From Haloarcula rubripromontorii (lineage in GTDB: Archaea > Halobacteriota > Halobacteria > Halobacteriales > Haloarculaceae), in assembly GCF_001280425.1 (NCBI RefSeq), contig NZ_LIUF01000002.1, positions 310,001-374,000 on the forward strand: DNA of 64,000 nt, in the 5' to 3' direction. The notes below the pieces were generated by a model that searched no databases, had not been told where the DNA came from, and saw nothing but the letters and a program-made list of their open reading frames with translations. Both the position numbers and the translations under genes were made by a program. Positions 10,514 to 19,729 of the stretch are shown here, piece by piece. The number at the start of each line of letters is the position of its first letter. The stretch's first letter is position 1.

Positions 10514-11212
10514 ATGCAGATTCGCGTGTACGACGAAGGGGCTGCCCGAGACTGCCTCTTCGTTCTCGGCTGGGGGAATCGGTGTCGACACCGGAACGTC
10601 CAGTGGCTCATCGACCAGCTTGCCACGGCGTACCGCGTCCACGCCGTCGAACTGCCGACACATATCACCGACTACCGGCGGGAGTGGGTGGGTCCGGTCC
10701 AAGAGTACGCTTCTGACCTCGGCGGGTTCGACCTGCTCGGGCACAGTGCGGGCGGGCTGACAGCGGCCCATCTCGATACCGATGGTATCGGCAACCGAGT
10801 ATACCTGAGTCCATGGTGGGACAGTGACTTCCCGGTTCCGGGGCCGGTGCTCGACGCTATCGCCTCGCTCCCGGTTACGAAACCATTCATCCCGGTTGAT
10901 ACGCTAGACGCCGACGCTATCGGCGACCTGGCGACGACCCAGCAGCTTGCGGATGCCCCGTCGTCGGTTTCGCCGGCGTTCCTTCGGACAGTGTTTCGGG
11001 CCCAGCGGTCGCTGCCGCCGACCCGGAACACCGCCGCGGCGTTTTGCTCACTTACGGACACAGTTGTCGACCCGCGTGCCGTCGGGGAGCGTCTGCCGGC
11101 CGACCGCATCCGACTGTACGACGGCGGCCACGAACTGTTCTCCTCGAGCGGCCGCGAGCAGACCGTCGAGACGGTTCTCGATGCGCTACAGCACGGCCCC
11201 GACGCGCTGTGA
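10514..11212 (+). CDS. Alpha/beta-hydrolase fold protein
   Basis: A 232-residue hydrolase. The nucleophile elbow is GHSAGG with Ser78; a candidate acid lies in TDTVVDPRAVG and a candidate catalytic His in YDGGHELF near the C-terminus, so the triad appears complete. The oxyanion region would be the LGWGNRC stretch. The substrate is unknown; the short length and lack of a signal peptide suggest a small-molecule esterase or lipase-like enzyme in the cytoplasm. Start choice: ATG 10514, with a TTATG element about 27 bases upstream; a GTG at 10472 in the same frame is the alternative. Confidence 0.78.
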   Translation: MQIRVYDEGAARDCLFVLGWGNRCRHRNVQWLIDQLATAYRVHAVELPTHITDYRREWVGPVQEYASDLGGFDLLGHSAGGLTAAHLDTDGIGNRVYLSPWWDSDFPVPGPVLDAIASLPVTKPFIPVDTLDADAIGDLATTQQLADAPSSVSPAFLRTVFRAQRSLPPTRNTAAAFCSLTDTVVDPRAVGERLPADRIRLYDGGHELFSSSGREQTVETVLDALQHGPDAL

Positions 11213-11300
11213 CCGCTGTCTCCGACGATGCCGCGGTAAGCTGCCCTGCCGGACCCGAGACGAAACCCTCTCACCATTGCGGCCACGACTACTCGTCACG

Positions 11301-12296
11301 ATGGAGTGCGACAAATGCGGCGAGAACGCGGTGTTACACGCGGCCTATTCCGGGCTGCACCTCTGTGAATCTCATCTCTGCCGAGCGGTCACAAAACGGG
11401 TTCGCCGTCGCATCCGCGAGGACGGCCTCGTGTCCGACGACGCCACTGTCGAGGACCCCGAGACGTGGGTCATCGGCCTCTCGGGCGGCAAAGACAGCGT
11501 CGTCCTCACGCAGATTCTGCACGACACGTTCGCCGAAGACCCTCGCATCGAACTGGTTGCGCTTTCTATCCACGAAGGCATCGAAGGCTACCGCGACGCG
11601 AGTCTGGAGGCCTGTGAAGAACTGACCGACGACCTCGGCATCGAACACGTCACCGTCTCCTACGCCGAGGAGTTCGGCGTCCAGATGGACGATGTCGTCG
11701 AGGACGACCCGGAAGGGATGGCTGCCTGTGCTTACTGCGGCGTGTTCCGCCGCGACCTTCTCTCGAAGTACGCTGCGGAACTCGACGCGGACAAACTGCT
11801 GACCGGCCACAACTTAGACGACGAGGCCGAGACGGCGCTGATGAACTTCCTCGAAGGCGACGTGGAACAGATCGCCAAGCACTTCGAGGCGTCGCTGGGG
11901 CCGTTTGACTCGTCTGCCGACGCGCCGACGGAACAGACGCGCGAGGCGCAAGACCATCACATCCCACGGGCCAAGCCGCTCCGTGACATCCCGGAGAAGG
12001 AAGTCGCGCTGTACGCCCGCTTCAAGGACCTCCCGGCACACATCACCGAATGTCCCCACGCCGAAGAGGCCTACCGCGGCGAGATACAGGACCTCATGCT
12101 CGGACTGGAAGAGAACCATCCCGGGACTCGCCACTCGATAATGGCTGGCTACGAGAAGCTCGCCGCGTTAGCCGCCGACACCTACGGCGGCGAGAACAGC
12201 GACACCGACTACGGCGAGTGTGACAACTGCGGCGCTCCGACGGCGCGGGACCTCTGCCGGAAGTGCAATCTGCTGGATGCGCTGGAAGCAGTCTGA
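11301..12296 (+). CDS. ncsA: tRNA 2-thiolation protein NcsA (TtuA/Ctu1 family)
   Basis: A 331-residue PP-loop ATPase that adenylates and thiolates the wobble uridine of tRNA-Lys/Glu/Gln; in Haloferax it works with the ubiquitin-like sulfur carrier SAMP2. Seen: an N-terminal zinc finger (MECDKCGENA ... HLCESHLC), the PP-loop GLSGGKDSVVL (residues 59-69), the internal CxxC (CAYCGVFRR) and later Cys (TECPHAEEAYR) that together can hold an Fe-S cluster, the family signature TGHNLDDEAETALMN, and a C-terminal zinc finger (CDNCG ... DLCRKC). The start is ATG 11301; the open frame continues upstream but that part lies inside the hydrolase gene. It is convergent with ftsZ2. Confidence 0.93.
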   Translation: MECDKCGENAVLHAAYSGLHLCESHLCRAVTKRVRRRIREDGLVSDDATVEDPETWVIGLSGGKDSVVLTQILHDTFAEDPRIELVALSIHEGIEGYRDASLEACEELTDDLGIEHVTVSYAEEFGVQMDDVVEDDPEGMAACAYCGVFRRDLLSKYAAELDADKLLTGHNLDDEAETALMNFLEGDVEQIAKHFEASLGPFDSSADAPTEQTREAQDHHIPRAKPLRDIPEKEVALYARFKDLPAHITECPHAEEAYRGEIQDLMLGLEENHPGTRHSIMAGYEKLAALAADTYGGENSDTDYGECDNCGAPTARDLCRKCNLLDALEAV

Positions 12297-12347
12297 CCGA
12301 AGTCCCGTTTGTCAGACACCGCTGAGTAAAAGCGTCGCTCACGACCG

Positions 12348-12352
12348 AAAAA
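12348..12352 (-). terminator. Oligo-T stretch downstream of ftsZ2
   Basis: A run of five A on the + strand (five T on the coding strand of ftsZ2), 25-29 bases after the ftsZ2 stop, fits the short U-tract terminators of archaea. It is a weak signal. Confidence 0.3.
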
Positions 12353-12376
12353 CCGAAAGAAGAATCGCGGGCGTCG

Positions 12377-13615
12377 CTACTTGTTCGTCCGGATGACGTC
12401 AAGTCCGTTGTTCTTCTCGCGCTGATCCTGTCCGCCGTCAGTCTCGCTGTACCCGGCGTTGCGACCGCCGCTGTTCTGACTCCCGCTGTTCGGAGCGGGG
12501 CTGTCGAAGTTCTCGACGTTGTCGGACGCGTCGAAGGAGGTGTCGTCGCCGACTTCCTGAATCGCCTCGCGGGACTTGTTGGCCTGCTTCTGGGTCGTCG
12601 GACCGAGTACCTGAGCGGACTGGACGCCGGTCATGATGGCCATGACCCGGACCTTGCCCTTGTACTCTTCCTGAATCCGTGCGCCCCAGATGACGTTGGC
12701 GTCGGCCTCGAGTCGCTCGGTGATGTTCTGTGCGATGCCCTCGGCCTCCTTCAGCGTGAGGTCCGGACCGCCGGTGATGTGGACCAGGCCGCCGCTCGCG
12801 CCGCGGTAGTCCACGTCGAGCAGCGGATGGTTCATCGCGTCCTTGACGACCTCTTCGGTCTTGTTCTTGTCCTGGGTCTCACCCACGAGCATCACCGCGA
12901 CGCCGCCTTGGTTCATGATGGATGTCATGTCGGCGTAGTCGAGGTTGATGAGGCTCGGCTGGGTGATGGTCTCGGAGATGCCCTTGACGGTCTCGGCGAT
13001 GATCTGGTCCATCACGGAGAACGCCTTGCCGATGGGCAGGTTCGGGACGTAATCGAGCAGGCGGTTGTTGTCCAGCACGATGATGGAGTCCGCTTCGTTG
13101 CGGAGCTTCTCCAGGCCTTCCTCGGCCTTGACCGTGCGGGCCCGCTCGACGTTGAACGGCGTCGACACCATGCCGACGACGATTGCGCCCTGCTCTTTGG
13201 CTATCTTCGAGACGACGGGGGCCGCGCCGGTCCCTGTTCCGCCACCCATCCCGGCGGTGACGAACACGAGGTCAGCGTCGCCCAGCACTTCCTTGATAGT
13301 CCCCTGTGCCATCTCCGTGGCGCGCTCGCCCATGGATGGGTCACCGCCGGCCCCGAGGCCGTTGGTGAGGGACTTGCCGACCAGAATCTTCGTGTCGGCT
13401 TCGATCATCTTGAGGTGCTGTTTGTCCGTGTTGATGGCCACGGTGTCAGCGCCCTCGACGCCGATGTTGTACAGGCGGTTGACCGTGTTGTTGCCGGCGC
13501 CACCACAGCCGACGATGACGATGCGCGGGTCACCGAACCCGTCGACGTCCTCGTCGGACATCCGCTTCTTTTCTTGCTCGTCGCGTTCGAGGGCCTCGTT
13601 AACGATATCCTGCAT
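12377..13615 (-). CDS. ftsZ2: Cell division protein FtsZ2 (tubulin homologue)
   Basis: A 412-residue GTPase that polymerises at midcell and drives constriction. Seen: an N-terminal charged leader, the nucleotide-binding [17 protein letters not shown] (from residue 32), the tubulin signature GMGGGTGTG (122-130), the T7 loop region [14 protein letters not shown], and a ~60-residue disordered C-terminus rich in Asn, Ser and Gly. The N-terminal peptide [10 protein letters not shown] and the location behind a small ribbon-helix-helix gene fit the FtsZ2 paralogue of haloarchaea, not FtsZ1. Its ATG at 13615 is only two bases after the cdrS stop, so it is translated from a cdrS-ftsZ2 message and should follow CdrS/CdrL control. 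Confidence 0.95.
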   Translation of the reverse strand: MQDIVNEALERDEQEKKRMSDEDVDGFGDPRIVIVGCGGAGNNTVNRLYNIGVEGADTVAINTDKQHLKMIEADTKILVGKSLTNGLGAGGDPSMGERATEMAQGTIKEVLGDADLVFVTAGMGGGTGTGAAPVVSKIAKEQGAIVVGMVSTPFNVERARTVKAEEGLEKLRNEADSIIVLDNNRLLDYVPNLPIGKAFSVMDQIIAETVKGISETITQPSLINLDYADMTSIMNQGGVAVMLVGETQDKNKTEEVVKDAMNHPLLDVDYRGASGGLVHITGGPDLTLKEAEGIAQNITERLEADANVIWGARIQEEYKGKVRVMAIMTGVQSAQVLGPTTQKQANKSREAIQEVGDDTSFDASDNVENFDSPAPNSGSQNSGGRNAGYSETDGGQDQREKNNGLDVIRTNK

Positions 13616-13617
13616 CG

Positions 13618-13794
13618 TTACACCTTGGCCCAGGACCGCTTCTTTTCGGAGGCTTGTTCGGAGCCTTCCTCGGCGAGCATCTCCCGAACCGCCGAGCGAA
13701 TCGCTTCGCTCCGATTGGGGTACTCGCCCGTCTCGACCATCTGTTCGACCTCTTCAATCTGCTGCTTCGGAATCCGTAGTGTCACACGCTCCAT
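13618..13794 (-). CDS. cdrS: CdrS, short ribbon-helix-helix cell-division regulator
   Basis: A 58-residue DNA-binding protein. The ribbon is [20 protein letters not shown] and the second helix [14 protein letters not shown], the classic CopG/MetJ layout of a dimeric regulator; a basic/acidic tail follows. In Halobacterium and Haloferax a protein of this kind, cotranscribed with ftsZ2, controls ftsZ2 and division; the gene order here is the same. I chose ATG 13794; the frame is open 19 codons further upstream, but the added residues are not family-like. It is first in the operon, two bases ahead of ftsZ2. Confidence 0.92.
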   Translation of the reverse strand: MERVTLRIPKQQIEEVEQMVETGEYPNRSEAIRSAVREMLAEEGSEQASEKKRSWAKV

Positions 13795-13910
13795 GTTTGG
13801 TAGTTCCCCTTGGGTAAGACGGCCCGGGCGGGGTCTGTTTACGCCCCGCACGAGCGTTTACACAGCGAAACCGCAGTACGAGGGCGGCATCCCCTCGCGT
13901 TCGCCGCTGT

Positions 13911-13928
13911 GTAAGACGACCGTCTTAC
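13911..13928. promoter_or_regulatory. Palindrome GTAAGACG-AC-CGTCTTAC in the cdrS-ftsZ2 promoter
   Basis: Perfect eight-base arms around a two-base centre, 117-134 bases before the cdrS start. Possible TATA boxes for cdrS lie at about 13954-13962 (TTTTAATA on the minus strand) and 13934-13939 (TTTATT), so the palindrome would cover or closely follow the transcription start, a position suited to repression. A further half-site GTAAGACG is at 13814-13821. The inner core GACG-NN-CGTC returns in the cdrL promoter. I infer a binding site for CdrL or CdrS. Confidence 0.55.
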
Positions 13929-14030
13929 GCAGAATAAACCACTGACCCTGATGTATTAAAACTTACGGGCAGTGTCATACACTTCCTCGTTTACGACGTT
14001 TGAAGCCTTCTGTCTGGCGCAAACGCCGAT

Positions 14031-14654
14031 TTAGGTCTGATCGAGCACGTCCGCCGCGGGCGTTCGTCTCCCACAGCCCGGGCAGAATCCCCAGTCTGAC
14101 CGGAGTTCATCGCCGCAATCACAGAACACCCGCCGGGACGCCTTTTCGCCACAGTTCGGGCAGTAAACGTGGTCAGAGCCCAGATTCTCACCGCATTGCG
14201 CGCATGTCTTACGTTCCTCTGTGTCGGTCCTGTCCCGCGTTTTCGGGTCTGTCTTACGCCCATTCGCGTCTGACGCCTGACCATCACTGTGGGGCCGCTC
14301 GTCCTCGGGACTTGCACTTTGGTCGGCGGTCCGCAGTCGTTCGGTTTCGGCGTTCGCTGCCCCTGCGCTTACGCCGTCTAACGAGATGTTTACGTTGACA
14401 TCCTGCGGTTGCGAGGGCGGACGTCGCGTCTGCAGTCGGTCGGCGATGATACTGTCGACGCGTTCTTCGATGAGCTCGTCGATTGTCTCGGCGTCAGTCA
14501 CGGACTCTGACGACGACGGTGGTTCCGACGCTGACGGTGACGCGTCTCCGAGATACTCTCGAAGCGCCTCGCGCATGACCTCGCTCTTCGAGGCGTCGAA
14601 CGCCTCGAGTTGGTCGATGAGGTCATCGTCAGCACGGAACGTTATCTTACTCAT
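14031..14654 (-). CDS. cdrL: CdrL, long ribbon-helix-helix/zinc-ribbon cell-division regulator
   Basis: A 207-residue regulator. Residues 1-40 form a ribbon-helix-helix (MSKITFRADDDLIDQLEAF then SKSEVMREALREYLG). A disordered acidic middle of about 100 residues follows. The C-terminus holds two zinc ribbons: C151/C154 with C165/C168 (CAQCGENLGSDHVYCPNCG) and C178/C180 with C191/C194 (CDCGDELRSDWGFCPGCG). This is the architecture of the haloarchaeal CdrL protein, which binds the cdrS-ftsZ2 promoter. It lies just upstream of cdrS on the same strand but has its own promoter: a TTAAAAT element at about 14685-14693. A palindrome sharing its core with the one in front of cdrS sits upstream of that TATA box. 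Confidence 0.9.
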   Translation of the reverse strand: MSKITFRADDDLIDQLEAFDASKSEVMREALREYLGDASPSASEPPSSSESVTDAETIDELIEERVDSIIADRLQTRRPPSQPQDVNVNISLDGVSAGAANAETERLRTADQSASPEDERPHSDGQASDANGRKTDPKTRDRTDTEERKTCAQCGENLGSDHVYCPNCGEKASRRVFCDCGDELRSDWGFCPGCGRRTPAADVLDQT

Positions 14655-14706
14655 CGGACTCGGTGAAGGTATTGTACAGGATGGTATTTTAATCTTCCCG
14701 CGCTGT

Positions 14707-14720
14707 CTGACGCCCGTCAG
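14707..14720. promoter_or_regulatory. Palindrome CTGACG-CC-CGTCAG upstream of cdrL
   Basis: Perfect six-base arms with a two-base centre, 53-66 bases before the cdrL start and just upstream of its TATA-like element (about 14685-14693). The ten-base core GACGCCCGTC matches the GACGACCGTC core in front of cdrS. A looser palindrome, GTCAGA-CGTG-TCTGAC, is at 14806-14821, and TGACAC...GTGTCA at 14818-14837. The likely role is autoregulation of cdrL; this is inference. Confidence 0.5.
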
Positions 14721-14919
14721 CTACTGGCATGACGCGATACCGTACCTTCCGCTGAGACGCCGTTCGTAGACTCTGTTGCCCTGTCTATCAGACCTCTGAG
14801 AGCGGGTCAGACGTGTCTGACACGCATCAGTGTGTCACTCCGCGTCGTGTGACCGTTCGGCGAACCCTCCGTGAATAACAACCCTTAAGTCCAGACGGCG
14901 GGGTATTTTCGGGTGTCGA

Positions 14920-14993
14920 CCGCCCTTAGCTCAGACTGGTAGAGCAGTCGACTGTAGATCGACTTGTCCCCCGTTCAAATCGGGGAGGGCGGA
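14920..14993 (+). tRNA. tRNA-Tyr (anticodon GTA)
   Basis: A complete 74-base cloverleaf. The acceptor stem is CCGCCCT paired with AGGGCGG, discriminator A at 14993. The anticodon arm is GTCGA-CTGTAGA-TCGAC with anticodon GTA at 14954-14956. The T arm is CCCCG-TTCAAAT-CGGGG. No intron and no encoded CCA. Its 3' 21 bases plus two more recur at 15113-15135, so the gene has served as an integration site. Confidence 0.95.
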
Positions 14994-14995
14994 CT
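14973..14995 (+). repeat. Direct repeat, copy 1 (inside tRNA-Tyr 3' end)
   Basis: GTTCAAATCGGGGAGGGCGG followed by ACT: the T-loop, T-stem and acceptor 3' strand of tRNA-Tyr. Matches copy 2 at 15113-15135 in 22 of 23 bases. This is the usual core of an integrase attachment site in a tRNA gene. Confidence 0.75.
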
Positions 14996-15112
14996 CCTTC
15001 TGATGCCGACTGCGAACGAAGTGAGCCAGCGGCGTCTGTCGAGTAACCCACTGCCCGATTTGAGCCTGGAAGTCGCAGCGGCCGAGCAAGGCGAGGCCGA
15101 CCGTCTTCCTAT

Positions 15113-15135
15113 GTTCAAATTGGGGAGGGCGGACT
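15113..15135 (+). repeat. Direct repeat, copy 2: partial tRNA-Tyr 3' end (old attachment site)
   Basis: GTTCAAATTGGGGAGGGCGG followed by ACT, one mismatch (C to T, which weakens the T stem) against the end of the tRNA gene 140 bases upstream. No tRNA 5' half precedes it, so it is not a second gene. It looks like an att site left after a genetic element integrated at tRNA-Tyr and was almost wholly deleted; the 117 bases between the copies hold no gene. Confidence 0.7.
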
Positions 15136-15258
15136 TGGTTTTCAGCCGGTGTCGAGTGGCTGTGAACTGGCTCGGTGCAGCTGCTGTGCTGTCGAATGCA
15201 AGCGTCGAGTATGTTCTCCGATCGGCGAACTACACCTCGAAACGCAGTCAATGCAGCA

Positions 15259-16440
<1,182 letters not shown>

Positions 16441-16699
16441 ATCGTCCGTTACCTGGTGACTGGGCATTAAAATCCGTGGTCGCAACTCTCTGGGTGGGAC
16501 AGGGTCGGTCTCACGACTCCCCCGGAAGGCTAATTGGCCTGCCGTAGAAATGTATAACAGAGATCATATCTGCGCCGCCAGTCACCGGCTGCCACTACCC
16601 TCCTCCATAATCGCAACCGCCAGACGCGACTGGCATAAAATGTGTGAACGATCTACTCCGTTTTTACTCTCGTATTGCTAAGGTGGCGTGTGGTCGTCG

Positions 16700-16846
16700 A
16701 TGGGATTGTTCGATAACGCGTCCCCTGGGGAGGAACCGAGCCGCCGGTACACCTGTCTGGTGTGCCGGGCGTCGTTCGACGTTCAGTACCACTCGTGTCC
16801 GGACTGTGGTGCGTACGACATCCGCCGGACGAAGTGGCTCACGTAG
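16700..16846 (+). CDS. Small zinc-ribbon protein (48 residues)
   Basis: A mini-gene: ATG 16700 to TAG 16844-16846. The product begins MGLFDNASPGEEPSRRYTC and has two Cys pairs, YTCLVCRASF and HSCPDCGAYD, spaced like a rubredoxin-type zinc ribbon, ending in RRTKWLT. The acidic/aromatic composition, codon use and paired CxxC argue that it is real. The function is unknown. Six T at 16905-16910 downstream may end its transcript. Confidence 0.72.
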   Translation: MGLFDNASPGEEPSRRYTCLVCRASFDVQYHSCPDCGAYDIRRTKWLT

Positions 16847-16904
16847 CCCCCGGCGTCCACGTTGGCACGTCCACCGGACTGCCTGCTATCGGGCTACACT
16901 GCCC

Positions 16905-16910
16905 TTTTTT
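16905..16910 (+). terminator. T-tract after small zinc-ribbon gene
   Basis: Six consecutive T about 60 bases after the stop codon at 16846 and 44 bases before the next gene; archaeal RNA polymerase often terminates at such tracts. No stem-loop needed or seen. Confidence 0.35.
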
Positions 16911-16953
16911 GTTCGGGTTGTCGCCGTGTATCACAGCCACCAAGTGACTGCCG

Positions 16954-17958
16954 ATGGGACAGTCGTACGTGAACCGACGACAGTTAGGGACGACGGGGTA
17001 CGACGTGACGGATGTCGGACTGGGCACCTGGAACATCGGTGGTGACTGGGGTGACGTCTCGGCGGCGGAGGGCCGGGAAACGATCCGGACCGCGCTCGAC
17101 GCTGGCGTCGATTTCATCGACACCGCTGACGTGTACGGCGACGGCTTCAGCGAACAGCGCATCGCCGACGTGCTCGACGAACGCGAGGCCCGGGACGAGG
17201 TGACCGTCGCGACGAAGGCTGGCCGCCGCCTCGACCCGCACACTGCCGAGCGCTACAACTACGACAATCTCTCCGAACACGTCGACCGCTCACGGGACTA
17301 CCTCGGGGTCGACACGCTCGAACTGCTGCAACTGCACTGCCCGCCGACCGACGCCTACTACCAGCCGGAGACGTTCGACGCCCTCGCGCGGCTGAAAGAC
17401 GAGGGGAAAGTCGATCACTGCGGCGTCAGCGTGGAACGCGTCGAGGAAGGGCTGAAAGCCATCGAGTACCCCGCGGTCGAGACGGTCCAGATAATCTTCA
17501 ACATGTTCCGCCAGCGGCCCGCGGAGCTGTTCTTCGAGGAGGCCAAGCGCCGCGACGTCGGCGTCATCGTCCGCGTTCCGCTGGCCTCCGGACTCCTGAC
17601 CGGGAAACTCTCCCGGGACACAGAGTTCCCCGAGAATGACCATCGGAACTTCAATATCGAGGGCGAGGCCTTCGACCGCGGCGGGACCTTCGCCGGCCTC
17701 CCGGTCGACGCGGGCTTCGACGCGGTCGAGGAACTTCGCCAACACGTCCCCGGGCGGATGACGATGGCCCAGATGGCGCTGCGCTGGATTCTGGACCACG
17801 ACGCGGTGTCGACTGTCATCCCCGGCTCTACCTCGTCGGCCCACGTCCGGGCGAACGCGGCGGTCAGCGAGATGGATCCGCTCTCGAATCAGGTCCACGG
17901 CGCGGTGCGTGACATCTACGAGGAGTACGTCTTCGACGATGTCCACCATCGCTGGTAG
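16954..17958 (+). CDS. Aldo/keto reductase
   Basis: A 334-residue NAD(P)H-dependent carbonyl reductase of TIM-barrel fold. The catalytic tetrad is visible: Asp56 and Tyr61 in DTADVYGDGFSE, Lys88 in VATKAGRR and His128 in LLQLHCPP. The C-terminal cofactor-binding segment is VIPGSTSSAHVRANAA. The N-terminal RRQLGTTGYDVTDVGLGTWN is the usual family start. The substrate cannot be assigned; this branch resembles the general YvtA/PdxI-like aldo/keto reductases of haloarchaea. The start is ATG 16954. A gene-poor stretch follows. Confidence 0.9.
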   Translation: MGQSYVNRRQLGTTGYDVTDVGLGTWNIGGDWGDVSAAEGRETIRTALDAGVDFIDTADVYGDGFSEQRIADVLDEREARDEVTVATKAGRRLDPHTAERYNYDNLSEHVDRSRDYLGVDTLELLQLHCPPTDAYYQPETFDALARLKDEGKVDHCGVSVERVEEGLKAIEYPAVETVQIIFNMFRQRPAELFFEEAKRRDVGVIVRVPLASGLLTGKLSRDTEFPENDHRNFNIEGEAFDRGGTFAGLPVDAGFDAVEELRQHVPGRMTMAQMALRWILDHDAVSTVIPGSTSSAHVRANAAVSEMDPLSNQVHGAVRDIYEEYVFDDVHHRW

Positions 17959-18617
17959 TCGCTGCTTCGCCGATTTGTATGATTGCATATGTGTTTTCAT
18001 GGTGGTAGAGTGCGATTAGTGCAGCAAAAATTGGCCCAAGATTCTGTTGAAGAGGTTGCTGCCGTACTTGAATTATGATAACGAATATGATTAATCTGGT
18101 GGCGGAATACATATGAATACAGACAGTTTCTGGATATCGTCGTATCAGAATTCGATAACGAGTCTGACGTACTATCGAGTGTGCTGCGCCTCGCAGTAGC
18201 AACTGACCCGCGGCAGTCGGCGGACGTATTAGGAACCGATGCCGGGTGGCCAAACCCGGCGTGAAACCGTCCCGTACAGGGGAGCATGGAACGGTGGGCG
18301 TCGGGAGAGTACGAGCACGAAGTGTGCTCGCATTTACTCCTCCGTGCTATCCACTGTTTGTTATACAGCTCTTTATCTGGTGACAGTCGACGGACTGGGT
18401 GACAGGAGGCGGCTACCGAATGTCGCTCACGCCAACTGGAAAGACATCGCCGTTGCACACTGCAACTGATGCCCCGGCAGGTGTTACAGCCGTTGGATTT
18501 GGCCATTACTGGCCGTTTATGACGAACTAGCCGCTTGCTACCGGCCGAACGTTGGTTCGTAACCACACTCGCTCCGGTGTGGGACAAGTCGGGGCGGCGG
18601 ATGCGACGCAGTGGTGC
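17959..18617. other. Gene-poor region with coding-like debris
   Basis: No intact gene seen in 659 bases. Two short in-frame stretches look like decayed coding DNA: around 18010-18075 (reads VQQKLAQDSVEEVAAVLEL then stop) and around 18115-18262 (reads FLDIVVSEFDNESDVL, then SSVLRLAVATDPRQSADVLG, then stop). Neither has a proper start and I cannot name a parent family. A hairpin CGAGCAC...GTGCTCG lies at 18312-18330. Long antisense frames here have non-acidic, Ser/Arg-rich products and are rejected. Confidence 0.4.
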
Positions 18618-18953
18618 TTAGTCCTCGGTCGTGAGTTTCGGGCCTGGCTTCCAGGTGTTGCCTTCGAGGACAACGAGGTCGTAGCGTTCGAGCACTTGGA
18701 GCGTATCGACGACCGCTTGTGCATCGAAGGAGACGGTCATGTCCTCGGGCAGTTGCTGAGCAATCGCACTGCGTGTCCCGCCGTCCATTCGGACCACTGT
18801 GTCAAGCAACTGTTCGAGGTCGTCGAGCAGTGAGACGAGCGACGTCGACCCATCGTCCTCTGTTGCCAGTTTCGACATGACTTCGTCGTAATTTCCCGAT
18901 ATCTCCATCGATACGGACACTGTTTCGTCTTCGAGGTCTTCTTCGTCTCCCAT
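18618..18953 (-). CDS. Hypothetical acidic protein (111 residues)
   Basis: A small acidic cytoplasmic protein beginning MGDEEDLEDETVSVSMEIS. The central part (SLVSLLDDLEQLLDTVVRM) is amphipathic and may be a coiled coil; the C-terminal portion, VVDTLQVLERYDLVVLEGNT, resembles the winged end of a small HTH protein, where a helix is followed by a hydrophobic strand and WKPG turn. I do not recognise a family. I chose ATG 18953; the longer frame upstream to 19097 runs through AT-rich DNA and gives a basic, hydrophobic leader unlike the rest. Confidence 0.62.
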   Translation of the reverse strand: MGDEEDLEDETVSVSMEISGNYDEVMSKLATEDDGSTSLVSLLDDLEQLLDTVVRMDGGTRSAIAQQLPEDMTVSFDAQAVVDTLQVLERYDLVVLEGNTWKPGPKLTTED

Positions 18954-19557
18954 AGGACCAGATATGTGCACACTTATAGAAATACGTTTCTGTATCCCGA
19001 ACAACGTGTGTATCTTTCGTCTGTTTCTCCGCAAATCCACTTTCACTATGTGTTTATATATTGGGAATAGTAGAATCAGAAATACGCCGTATAGCAATTT
19101 AATTCCCTATACAATACGATATACTATATTGTATGATCTTACACATCTTTTTTCAAGGTCAAAAATAGCTATATGGATATATAAGACGATATTTACTATC
19201 ATCTATGCGTTTCTACAGCTGTCTGTCCTGTGTCAGGGGCGTCGCCCACGGTCTGGCTGTTTCAGTAAACAGAACGATACCGATAGCTTCGCTGTGATGC
19301 CAACAGACACGCGGAATCGAGCGCGACACGACAGGGCTCAGTTCAACGGGATAGCGACTGAGCGGCCCAGTCTGGCTGCTCAACCGGGCTAACTGTCACC
19401 CATACTGCTTGGACCGGATAACAAAAGTACGGGTATTATCCTTTTGAGCCTGCGTCTCACGAAACCGAACGGAATGGTCGTGAGCGTCCACCTATGGCGT
19501 ACTGCGGGAATTATTCCAGTATACGGAACGCCACATCACAGAACGGTCTGCTCGCAG
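18954..19557. other. AT-rich intergenic region without intact gene
   Basis: About 600 bases. From 18960 to about 19210 the sequence is strikingly AT-rich compared with the surrounding ~63% GC DNA, with runs such as ATATACTATATTGTATG. No open frame has haloarchaeal protein character. The last 100 bases lead into a truncated acyl-CoA dehydrogenase remnant. The composition suggests foreign or long non-coding DNA. Confidence 0.5.
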
Positions 19558-19710
19558 ACGGCAGTCCGAGAAGCAGTGCAGGAATTCGGCGACAACGAGA
19601 TCAAACCTCACGGAGCGGACTGTGACAGGGAGAAACGCTATCCAGCAGAATTGGTGGAGCAGGCGGCACAGTACGACCTCATCACCGACCGCGTGCTGTG
19701 GGACCGTTGA
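19558..19710 (+). pseudogene. Remnant of acyl-CoA dehydrogenase (N-terminal fragment)
   Basis: About 50 codons that read VREAVQEFGDNEIKPHGADC, then DREKRYPAELVEQAAQYDLI, and then a few unrelated residues to a stop. This is the N-terminal helical region of an acyl-CoA dehydrogenase (family consensus: ...EF...E.(A/R)PHA...DRE.R(F/Y)P.ELV..AA..DL). The rest of the ~380-residue enzyme and a proper start are missing. It belongs to the fatty-acid island that follows and shows gene decay or recombination at its left border. Confidence 0.7.
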
Positions 19711-19729
19711 TGCTGGGAGACTGCGCAGT

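Noticed and set aside
12779..13945. 388-codon plus-strand frame over ftsZ2 and cdrS
   Set aside because: Antisense shadow of two strongly recognised genes.
15113..15135. A second tRNA gene downstream of tRNA-Tyr
   Set aside because: Only the T-arm and acceptor 3' strand are present; no D-arm, anticodon arm or 5' strand.
17997..18587. 196-codon minus-strand frame in the gene-poor region
   Set aside because: Ser/Thr/Arg/Cys-rich product with no acidic bias, no promoter and no family trait.
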